A stretch of DNA of 64,000 nucleotides from Serinus canaria (Eukaryota > Chordata > Aves > Passeriformes > Fringillidae): assembly GCF_022539315.1 (NCBI RefSeq), contig NC_066331.1, positions 10,138,015-10,202,014 of the forward strand, read 5' to 3'. Under the pieces are notes generated by a model. It had not been told where the DNA came from. It searched no databases and saw only the letters and a list, made by a program, of their open reading frames with translations. The translations under genes and the position numbers were made by a program. Positions 24,701 through 36,700 of this stretch are shown in pieces (the first letter of the stretch is position 1; every line of letters starts with the position of its first letter).

Positions 24701-27700
24701 ACCCTCTCAGAGGTAAGGAAAGCCTGGTGCTGCCCTGCTGCTGAGCCACTCTGTTTCCCCAGGTGGCTCTCTGCTGCACCCAGATCTGGTGGACAGCTGA
24801 GGTGGGCATGGCCTTCTCCAGGATGAAGGAGGGCTACGAGAAGGCCATGAAGGAGTACCACAAGAAGCAGGTGGCCCAGCTGAACACGCTGGTGACCATG
24901 CTGCTGGGGCAGCTCTCCAGGGGCGACAGGCAGAAGATCATGACCGTCTGCACCATCGACGTGCACGCGCGGGACGTGGTGGCCAAGATGATAGCACAGA
25001 AGGTTGGTGTTCCCACTGTGAGCCATGCTGGGCATTGAGGGGGAGATCATGGAGGGACAGACCAGAGACAGGCACTGGGGGCACTGCCTGGCTCGGCAGG
25101 GCCATAAGAAAAAGCATTTGGGATTTTCTTCTTTGTAGCTTTCTTGTTCTGGTGTGAGCCCACAGGGAATCCCTTGGGATTTGTCCAGCACTCCCACACT
25201 TCCTGTCATCACACACTCCCAGAATGGTTTGGGTTGGAAGGGACCTTAAAGCTCTTCTCATTCCAACCCCTGCCATGGGCAGGGACACCTTCTGCCATCT
25301 CAGGGTGCTCCAAGCCCTGCCCAGCCTGGCCTTTGACTCTGATACCTTCTGGACAGCAGCTGGGCTCTCCTGGGCGTGCTGGCAGGAGTGGGAGAGCAGG
25401 AGCTGGGTGTTCCTCTGCTCCGGGGGGTTTCCAGATGCCTTCTGTCCCATCTGGGGTGCCAGAACTGATGCCTAAAGAGGCTGACCTGGATCAGAGACTA
25501 GACAGAGCTAAAAGAATAAAGTGGGGATTTATTGAAAGGCTTTTAAAGGATACACCTCGGGCAGTACCAGAGCCCAGCCATGGCTACACCCAAGATGGAT
25601 CCCAGTCATGAGTTTTTACACTTTTATAAGTTTTGGTCCATTTCCATATTGGGGTTAATTGTCCAATTACAGCTCCAGGTCATGAAGTCCCATCCTCCTT
25701 GTTTGCCCACTTCAGTTCCCCATTGTTTATGCATTTTGGGCCTGAAGCTTCTATCGATTTTCCTTTCCAAGCTGGAAAAGGATTATTTTGTCAACCTGCC
25801 TTGTAAAGAAAACCTACTAACACTTAACACGAAGCTCAGAGCTACACACCTAGGCAGCACAGAGTCTGAAAAACATGAAAGGCAGGACTGAAGGCACCCC
25901 CCCCTGCCCTCCCTGGTGGCCCTCTGCAGGTGGACAATGGCCAGGCCTTCGTGTGGCTGGCGCAGCTGCGGCACCGCTGGTCGGACGAGGAGCGGCACTG
26001 CTGGGCCAACATCTGTGATGCTCAGTTCCTCTACTGCTACGAGTACCTGGGCAACACCCCCCGGCTGGTCATCACCCCCCTGACCGACAGGTGAGGCCCT
26101 GGTGGTGCCTGCTGGGGCCACCTGGGTGCTGGGTATGAGATGTAAACTTCAAGGCATTTTGAGATTTTAGAGGAGGTAAGATTTTAGAGATAAGCTTTGT
26201 TGGAGTTAATTAAATGAATGGGCAGACAAATGGGAGACAGAGGAGTCCTTTTGATTTGTTCCAATAAAGGGAGAGGCCATGGAGCATTCCCTGGGGTCTC
26301 TCCAGTTTTTGGAGGACGCAGCCTCCTTTTTATCCCAATTTCCCAGCCACATTTCCCTTCTCTCTTTCCCCATTTCTGAGGTACCTGAGAGGTTCAGACT
26401 TCCCAGAACACCTGATCCCAGAGATTCCCCTCTAATGTATAACCCTCCCTTTGAATTCTTAATTCTTACAGAATTTAGGGGTTTCCCCATTGTTTCTTTC
26501 ATCTTTCCATGTCCAATTTAATTTATCAGCAACCCCAAACTTTATTTGTAAAAGCAAATATCTTTTCCCATTCACCAATCAGTGGAATCATCCCCATTGT
26601 TTCTTTATCTCTCAGTGCTGGTTTTATCTCCTACATCTTGTTTGGAAAGACAAATCCGCCATTCCTCTCCCCCAGCTCAGTCTCTTTCCCCTTTCCTCTC
26701 ATCCTGTGCAGGTGTTACATCACCCTGACCCAGTCCCTGCACCTGACCATGAGTGGGGCTCCTGCAGGCCCTGCTGGCACTGGCAAGACAGAGACCACCA
26801 AGGACCTGGGCCGAGCCCTGGGCATCATGGTCTACGTGTTCAACTGCTCCGAGCAGATGGACTACAAGGTGCTGTGCTGCCTTAATCCTTTCTGAAAAAT
26901 CCCTTCAGCAGGGTTTTTTCCCCTGGCAAGATGAGAAGCCTCAGCTTCTCTATGTTTTGCTCTTCTGGAATGTAGTCTGGAGATTGTTTATCTCAACATG
27001 TAAATGATTTTTAATTAATAGCCAATCACAGGCAGGTGTGTTGAACTCACTGAGTCAGTCTAAGGTTTTATTATTCATTCCTTTCTTGCCTTCTGATATT
27101 TCCTTTCTCTTTCTTTAGTATAGTTTTAGAATACAGTATAGTATAGTATAATATAGTATAGCATAATACAGTATAGTGTAATATAATAAAATAAAACTAT
27201 AATTAAACCTTCTGAAAACATAAAGTCAAATTCTCATCTGTCACCTCATCCTAAAAACCTCACAACACCACAGTGCTGCTCCCCCCAAACTGGGGCTGCT
27301 CAGGGCCCCTGGAACCTGCAGGGTGGGAGTTATCAGCTGGGCTTGCTCTGATCCATCCCTTCTCCTCTCATCCCTGCTGCCTCCCTTCCTGCTGAGCAGC
27401 TTTTTCTCCTCCTCCTCCTCTTTGTCTCTGAGACTTGCACGAGGTTCTTGAGGAGGAAGAGCTGAACTGTGCTCTCTGCCCAGCTCCACCTTTCCCTTCT
27501 CTTCTGGAGTTAGATTCCACATGAAATTCTTCACAAATTCTGGCCTGTTCACTCGAGGCTGAGGCTGTGCTGATCCATTCCCTCTCTCCAGACCCACAGG
27601 ACACCTGTCCCAGGCATGGGGACAGAGCTCTCCTGGTTCCTCAGGATCCTCTGCTGGGATAAGGCCAGCCCTGGTCATGGGGCTGCTCCCTGTGCTCTCC

Positions 27701-30700
27701 AGGGACACTGGCTTTGGTGGCCTTGGACCACATTTTATCCAGCTGAGGTCCCTCATGGACGTGGGGCCATCAGTAACTCAGCCCAGGTGACCTTTGGATG
27801 GAACCAGAGTGCAGAGTTGCCTGGAGAGGGCAATTAGCAAATCAAGTGGCAAACTGTGCAGAGCTATAAATATTATAATTGAGTTGTGCCTGCTGCTCTC
27901 GTGCACTTTCTAAATACCCACAATAGACTGTAAATTGCTATAAATAAACAGGCAGGGAAACCAAATCCACTTTTTGCTGGAGTAGATTCGTTTCTGATTT
28001 CACTCTTGTAATTTTATTTATTTATTTTTTCTTTTCAGTCCTGTGGGAATATTTACAAAGGCCTTTCCCAGACAGGAGCCTGGGGCTGTTTTGATGAATT
28101 TAACAGGATCTCAGTTGAGGTCCTTTCTGTGGTTGCTGTACAGGTAAGTGAAGAAAAACTTGTGGATAAATACAAGCCAGCCTTCCTTCCCTCCCTCCCA
28201 TGGGGCCAGAACAGAAGGATTTGAGTCTGGGGGAACTTCAGTGCTGAAAATCGAGTTGCTAAAATATCAAAGTTCTTCTGGTCCCCAATGTCAGCTGTGA
28301 GTGCAGATTTTGGGATCCCAGTGTTTGACTGAGGTGCTGAATTCTTTCTAGACCCACTTTGGGGCTTGGCATTGCAGAAATTAAGGTCTAGAGCCCAGAA
28401 GTTTCTACACTTCTGTAAATGCCTTGGTCAAAGAAATTGTTCTGAGCCCCTCCACGAACTCCTCACTCTCATCTCTCTTTGTCTCATCATTGTACCTCCT
28501 CTGCTGTCCCAAAGAAATCCCAGGCAGGTACAGGTGTTTGCTGTCCTTCCCTCTCCATTTCCCTTCCACCAGGTTGTGGCTTAAACTTGTCATTGAAAAA
28601 ACATCTTTCAGGGCCTTAAAATAAAAGGGGAAGCTGAACAAAAGAAGCCCAGATATGACTCAGCTGCTAATGATTCCCTGGCTCCTGGCTGGAGCGTGGT
28701 GTCTGAGTGAGCAGGGCTGTCACTCCATCATCGCCTCTGCTGCTATTAGAGGGTAACCATGGTGATGGTTAATTGGCTGCCTTAGTCATGCAGCTCCTGT
28801 CGATGTGGGTCCTTTCACCGAGAAACTCCCTTAATTGCTTTGCTTTAAGGTGGCAAATGGGTGAGTTGAGGGCAGAGATAGATTCCTCCCTGATGAAGTG
28901 GTGTTAGCCAGGAGGTGAGCTGGCTGCAAGGGGCTGCTCCCTTGGGAGGTGGGGAAGGAGGGTCTGGCTCTAATGGACTGAATGGGAGGTGGGCAGGGAG
29001 GTGGCCTGGCTGTGTTTGCTGTTTAGGAAAATGTTTTTGTACAGAAAAAGTGATGAAGTACTGGAATGGTCTGCCCGGGGAGGTGGTGGAGTCACCATCC
29101 CTGGATGTGTTTAACAAAGTATTGGTTGTGGCACTGGGTGCCAGGGTTTTGGTGAGGTGTTGGGGCTGGGTTGGACTCCATCTGAAAGGTCTCTTCCAAC
29201 CCAGTGATTCTGGGATTCTGTGACTCACTCCATGGGAATGGAAGGTGGGCACTGAGGTGGTCTGGCTTTAACAGACCCCTTTGGAAAGTGGGGGATGAGA
29301 AGAACAAAGCTGCAATCAGACAGGAAGAAAAGCCCAGCCAAGTGTCTTATGAAGAAAACTCTTGCAACTCTTTTCAGTTTGACTGTCCAGTCTCTTCAGT
29401 CCTTTTCTGCTTTGTCAGAGTTGGATTGTGATGGGAGACACACAGGTTTTACCCCAAACAGTGTAGAAAGCTTTATGTGGTCAGTAAAAACCCAGAGCAG
29501 AGCAGTGATAATCCCCAGTCCTCATGGGCCAAGAGAAGGGAGGGCAGCAGTGCTGTCTGGGGGTTTTCAGACCTGAACACCAGCACTGAGCACTGCCTTG
29601 GTTCCCAGGTGAAGAGCGTGCAGGATGCCATTAGGGAGAAGAAGAAATCCTTCAATTTTCTTGGAGAAGACATTAGCTTAGTCCCCTCAGTTGGGATTTT
29701 CATCACCATGAACCCTGGTTATGCAGGACGAACCGAGCTACCTGAGAATTTAAAAGCTCTCTTCAGGTGAGTAGAGGTCAGGTTTTGTCACCGGTGTGAT
29801 AAAACTGGCAGAAATTGTCTTTTGGAACATCCAGGCTTCATTTTCTTGGGAAATTCACGGGCATTGGGGATTCACAGATTGTTTCAGCCACGTGCACCAA
29901 GCCTGGATCAGGGAATGCACAGGGAGGACAAGGGAGCTCTGTCCTGTGCCATGGGAAAGGCAGTGTGGGCAGACTGGGAGAGTCTCCAGTGGCTCACTGG
30001 AGAGGACCTGGAAGATAAAGCTACAGATCCACTGCCCTCGAGCTCTGTAGTCAATGCTTGCTCTGCAATCCTTTCCTGTCTCCCTAGGCCCTGTGCCATG
30101 GTTGTGCCAGACTTTGAGCTGATCTGTGAGATTATGTTGGTGGCTGAGGGCTTCCTCCAGGCCCGGGCCCTGGCCAGGAAATTCATCACGCTCTACCAAC
30201 TCTGCAAGGAGCTCCTGTCCAAGCAGGTGAGCCCTCTGGTGAGCTCTGGATCCCCAAAATCAGGGATGTGACATTCTGTGGATCCCCAAAATCAGGGATG
30301 TGACACTGCTGTGGATCCCCAAAATCAGGGATGTGACACTCTGTGGATCCCCAAAATCAGGGATGTTACACTCTGCTCTGGATCCCCAAAATCAGGGATG
30401 TGACACTCTGCTGTGGATCCCTAAAATCAGGGATGTGAAACTCTACTGTGGATCCCCCAACATCAGGGATGTGACACTCTGCTATTGATCCCCCAAAATC
30501 AGGGATGTGACACTCTGCTCTTGATCCCCCAACATCAGGGATGTTACACTCTGTTCTGGATCCCCCAAAATCAGGGATGTGACACTCTGCTCTGGATCCC
30601 CCAAAATCAGGGATGTGACACTCTGCTCTGGATCCCCAAAATCAGGGATGTGACACTCTGCTCTGGATCCCCAAAATCAGGGATGTGACACTCTGCTCTG

Positions 30701-33700
30701 GATCCCCAAAATCAGGGATGTGACACTCTGCTCTGGATCCCCAAAATCAGGGATGTGACACTCTGCTCTGGATCCCCCAAAATCAGGGATGTGACACTCT
30801 GCAATAGATCCCCAAAATCAGGGATGTGACACTCTGCAATAGATCCCCAAAATCAGGGATGTGACACTCCGCTCTGGATCCCCAAAATCAGGGATGTGAC
30901 ACTGCCATGCACCTCCAGGGCTGAGGCTTCACACCTTTTAGTTACTGCCTGCCTTTGTGGCAGCTGCTGGGACAAGGTAGGATTTGTGATCACCAGAGCA
31001 ATGACATTTTCAAAGTGCTCTCCTGGAGGATCTGCAGGGACAGAAGCATTTGACCAACTGCATTAACCTCACTAATTTTTGAATGTGAGAGATTTTCTAA
31101 AAGCCTCAAATGCCACCGTGACTGGGACAGTATTCAGTGACCCTTTGCTTTTTCTCTTAGTTCTTATTGATTCTCCTGCCTGCAAGGGGTTCATGATCAC
31201 TGTTCCTCTCTTAGTCCAACTAAATACTTCTCTTTCATGTCAAGTGTTGACCATTTTAGGTCACCTCCAGTGCAAAACCCTGGCTAATCATATTTTAACT
31301 TGGCATTGTCTGCATAGAACAAAGCTGGGGTGAGTTGAATCAGGACTGCAGATGGAAAACCTGATCTTGGCTGTGCCAGCATGAGCTGGGGTGGGTTTCT
31401 GCCTTGTCACAGAAACTCTGTGCTGTGCAGCTGGAGGCCCTGTGGGAGCTTTGGCCTCCCACACAAAGCAGCCAAGCTGTGGGGCTGTGCTCTGCAGGGT
31501 CTCAATGGAGCACAAACAGAAGGACTTGCTGGTTGGCTTGAGAGTTCCTCTCATGCCTCTCCTTTCCAGCAGTGTCCTCCCTGCCCCTGCTTGGTGGACT
31601 GTCCCCAGGACCAAATGTCCCTGGTAACCTGCTGATGGAGAAATTTGGGTGTCTGAGGCCTCAGAATGGACTAACAAGCCTTCCACCTCAGTAGCTCCTG
31701 CAGATCCAGGGCTCTGGCAGGCCTTGCTTAACCTGCACAAAGGCCAAGGTTTTAGGGTTTAGGGGAAAAATTGCTTAGGTCTCTGGAGGGCTGGTCCTAC
31801 TGCTGACTTAGTGCCAGCTCTGAGCCCATGTGCTGGCATGAACAGCTGAATTATGTGACTCTCCCTGGTGGGAAGCTCACCCTGTGAAATGGAGACACTC
31901 AGGCTGGTGGAGGTCTGAGGTCTCTGGCCACGACACAAATAACGAATTTGGCTGCATTTCCATTGCTGACAGCTCTGGCAGCTGGGACTGCTGTTTTTTA
32001 CCCCTGCCTGGGCGTAAACTCACCCCTGTTTGTATTTCTTCCTCCCCCTCACGCAGGACCACTATGACTGGGGTCTGCGGGCCATCAAGTCGGTGCTGGT
32101 GGTGGCCGGCTCCCTGAAGCGCGCGGACCCCGAGCGGCCCGAGGAGCAGGTCCTGATGCGCTCCCTCCGCGACTTCAACATCCCCAAGATCGTGACAGAC
32201 GACGTGCCAGTGTTCCTGGGGCTCATCGGGGACCTGTTCCCTGCCCTGGACGTGCCTCGCAAGCGTGACCTGGATTTTGAGGCCGTGGTGAAGGAGGCTG
32301 TGCTGGAGCTGCGGCTGCAGCCTGAGGACAACTTTGTGCTCAAAGTAAGGCCAAGGGACATTCTGCTCTGTTGTGGTGTTGTTGGGGTCCCCAGGGCGAG
32401 GTGAGAGAATGAGAATTTGACTCCTTGTTCTCAGAAGGCTGATTTATTATTTCATTATGTTATATTATCTTATATTAAAAGAAATGCAATACTAAAACTA
32501 TACTAAAGAAAGAGAAAGGAGACATCAGAAGGCTGGAAAGGAATGAATAGTAAAAACCTGTGACTGATCAGAGTCTGACACAGCTGGACTGGGATTGGTC
32601 ATTAAGTAAAAACAATTTCACATGCTGGGTAAACAGTTCTCCAGATCACATTCCAAAGCAGCAAAACAGAGAGAAGCTGAAGCTTCCCAGTTTCCCAGGA
32701 GAAAAAATCCTGGCAAGGGGTTTTTCCTAAAATATGGTGACACTGCTCTACCTGCACCATCATCAGCTCAGCTGGGTTATCTCAAACATCTTTGCCTCTT
32801 CAAAGAGGGCTCTGCACAATCACAGAATCACAGAATGGTTTGGGTTGGAAGGGACCTTAAAGCTCAGCTTGTTCCACCTTCTGCCATGGGCAGGGACACT
32901 TTCCACTATCCCAGGGTGCTCCCAAGCCCTTTCCACCTTGTCTTGGACACTTCCAGGGATGGAGCAGCCACAATATTCCCCTTGCAGACAGACCTTGATG
33001 GAGGACAGCCAGCTATGCTGGCTCTGACTGGTCCTAAATTCATCTCTGCCTCTTCCCTGGATTTCTAGAGACTGACTCTTGTGCACATACAGCCCCTGGA
33101 GTGCAGAGCCCCCCTGGCTAGTGGCTGCCACAGCAGTGCTTGAGGCTTGTCTGCCTGCTCAGGATTTCACCATCCTGGTTTGAGTGGTTGGACCAAACTC
33201 AGGGTCAAATCCCTTTGTGTGCCTGGGGCTCTGGTATAGAAATTGGTGACCCAGTGGGAGCTAATTTCACAGAATGCTTTGGGTTGGAAGGGATCTTAAA
33301 GGACATCTCATTCCAGCCCAAAGCCACAGACAGGGACTCTTTCCCCTAGATTTTGCACATCTGAAGTTCACTTTGGCACGTCAGTCTGAGCTCTGGGGGT
33401 GTTTCTCCAGGTGGTGCAGCTGGAGGAGCTGCTCAGTGTCCGGCACTCCGTGTTCGTGGTGGGGGCTGCAGGCACAGGCAAGTCCCAGGTGCTGAGGTCC
33501 CTGCACAAAACCTACCAGAGGATGAAGCGCCGGCCTGTGTGGACAGACCTCAACCCCAAAGCAGTCACCAATGATGAGCTCTTTGGCATCATTAACCCAG
33601 CAACGAGAGAGTGGAGAGATGGTAAATGTCCTTTCGTGGCTGAAGTTGGAGACAAACAGGGTATTTTTAAGGAAGCTCTGTGTGGATGATGGGTCTCTGT

Positions 33701-36700
33701 GTGCAGCTCTCACAGCCCAGGTGCTGCTCCCAGCTGTATGAGGGTTTGCTGTTGGAAGGACACGTAGGGTATCACAGTTTTTTGGGAATTTATCTTTTTC
33801 CCGTAAGGATAATTATCATGTCTGTTAACACCAGCACTTCCCAATTCCTAATTTGGGCAGGTTTGGGCTGCTGATGAAAGAGAATTCCCTCCTGCCCTGT
33901 GCAGTGCACTGGGGCCCCCCAAAAAGTGCCACTGCCAGGTTTCTATGGCTGGACATGCCCAGCAGCCTTTGAGAGGTGTTTTCCCACTGAATATCCCTGC
34001 CTGATCCCCACACACACTGTTTGCCAGTCTGTTGATCCTGATTGCTCCTGAGGAGGATGAGATGAGCATTTAAGACCTGCTGAAAGATTACAGAGATGCA
34101 GAGTGCAAACGTGGGGTTGTGACTAATCCAGAAAGGCAGCTGTGATTCCCTGTGTGGCTGTTCTGGGAGCTGAGGGAGGACAGCTCCATAAATCATCCTT
34201 GGCCAGAGGTCTCCAGGAGAGGAGCTGCCACCACCTCCCCTGCCACCACCCCTGCTGCCCCCTGCTCCGCTCCACTGCCAGGTCTAATTTCTTTTTAATT
34301 GTGATTTGGGACCCTAAATCAAAGTGACAGAGGGAAGTGTGGGATGCAGCCAGCCCTCTGCAGAGAGAGCTGCACATTGGGGACTGTGGATCAGGGGCTG
34401 TGGGTGGCACTGGACAGCAGGAGAAAGACTGACAGGTGACTGTCCAGTGTCCTCAATCCTCTAATGTTTCAAGAGAACTTACAGGGCTCCTCTCTGATGG
34501 CTCAAGGCAGATATTTTCTGCATTAACCATTCCTGGAAATGTGGTTTCTTGGTACCAAAAAGCAGCCAGGCCATTTCCAGCACAGCCTGAGAGGAGAGGA
34601 TGTGTCCCCTTATGGATCAGCTCCTCCTTTTTCCTCTTCCCAAGTTCATCCTGTCACTCATTTCACTGCCAGCAGCTGGGAAGTTTGCACATGTTAGGTG
34701 GAAAAAGGTCCCACAAGGGAATCCTAAAAGTGTTATTTGTAGATCCAAACTCTCCATTCAAATCCCAAGACCCCTCTGTGGTGTGGATGCCCGAGGTTGG
34801 GAGAGGGGCACCTCCCTCCAGCTGCTGCGGTTGTGATGCTCCCAGGCAGGAGCTGCTGCTGGCACTGGCAGTGCTGGAGAGGTTGCCAAGCTGTGTCCAG
34901 CATGAGGAATGGAGTCCAGGCAGAGGCAGGGAGGTGTTATTTACCTGTGAGCCCCTCTGTAGCTGTGTGGCTGAGCTGCTGCGCACGGCTCTGTTTCGGT
35001 CACGCAGTGCCACCGGCGGCTCCTGACCTGCATCACAAGGGGACAGCTGGTCCTGGACAAACAAAAAGCATGTCTGTCACAATTCACCAGCAGAGAGGCT
35101 GTTTTTAATGCTTGCCTGATGTTCCTTCATGCAGCCCAGCCTTTCCCTAGGTATTTCCTGGTGTGGAGGAGAGTGATGGTTCTGTGGAGCTCTCATTTGC
35201 CCTGCAGTACTTGTGCTCTGTTCCCAGCTTCTCACTCTTCTTAGCATTCATTATTTACTCCCCTTGAGACTCTGTATATTCTCTGTCTCCTTGATTTTAG
35301 TGACATTTTGTTCTGTCACTCAATGTCACTCTGGGCTTGTTCTCCCCTCAGTCTCACTAAAGCCATGACCCAGTGTTCAACGCATCTTGATTTTCCTGAT
35401 ATACTTCAAGCCACAGGAAAACAAAAACCAAATATAATAATTTCCAAGGCATATTCAAATGGTTTTCTCTGCATTGTGTAGTTTGTGGGGTTTGTTTCTC
35501 TGAGTATTTTTCCTGTGTTTTATGGTTTTCAGTGGGAATGAAGCTCATGTAGGCCCATTTTCAGTGATAATAACTCTGATAATATTTTTTTCTTCAAAGC
35601 AGATATCATTATACAGTATTATTTATGTCCAGATGCAAAGAGTTATGAATGTATAAGGGGAAAGCATAATTTTTAGGAAGTTGCTGGAAAAATCTGTTAG
35701 AGCAGGTGACAACTTCAGTGTTCATCAGCATATTCATGTCACCCTCCCAGGGCTGTTTTCATCAATCATGAGAGAGCTGGCCAACATCTCACATGATGGT
35801 CCCAAGTGGATGGTACTAGATGGAGATATTGATCCAATGTGGATTGAATCTCTGAACACTGTGATGGATGATAATAAGGTAATGGATGTCAGGTAAAGAA
35901 GCAGGTATTCCTTGTCAGGGCTGATTCAGCCTGGGAGAAATGCAGATTGTAATAACATCTCCTGGAATAACACAGCTGTGCTTCTTCAGACACACCAAAC
36001 AATATTGCACAAAGGCAATGGTGCATGAGGGAAATAACTTAGAGCTTGTTTTCATTGGAATTTCCCCTTTCTGGAGAGGCGTGCATGTGAGTAATTGCAA
36101 ATGTTCTGATCATAACTTCAGGCCCTTTAGAAGTAGGGTAGGTACATAATTCTGTCTTTTACCCACCCTGAGGAAGTGCTTTGGATTCTGGGTTGTGGAA
36201 GAGAGAAGGAGCATTCTGTGCCTGTCAGAAATCATGTCCTGGCATCACAGAATGGTTTGGGCTGGAAGGGATCTTAAGGCTCACCCCCTCCCAGCCCCTG
36301 CCATGGGCAGGGACACCTTCCACTATCCCAGGCTGCTCTAAGCCCTGTCCCTTGGGCACTGCCAGGGGTCCTGGGGCAGCCCCAGCTGCTCTGGGCACCC
36401 TGTGCCAGGCTCTGCCCACCCTCCCAGGGAACAATTCCTAATTCCCAATATCCCATCCAGCCCTGCTCTCTGGCAGTGAGAGCCATTCCCCTTTGTCCTG
36501 TCACTCCAGGCCCTCGTCCAAAGCCTCTCTCCTGTTCTCTTGGAGCCCCTTCAGGTACCAAAAGGCCACAGTAAGGTGACTCAGATCCTTCTTCAGGCTG
36601 AACACCCCCAGTTTTCTCAGCCTGAGAACTAACAGAGCTGCTCCACCCCTCTGCTCATCCTGGTGCCTCCTCTGGGCTCTCTCCAGCAGCTCCAGGTCCT

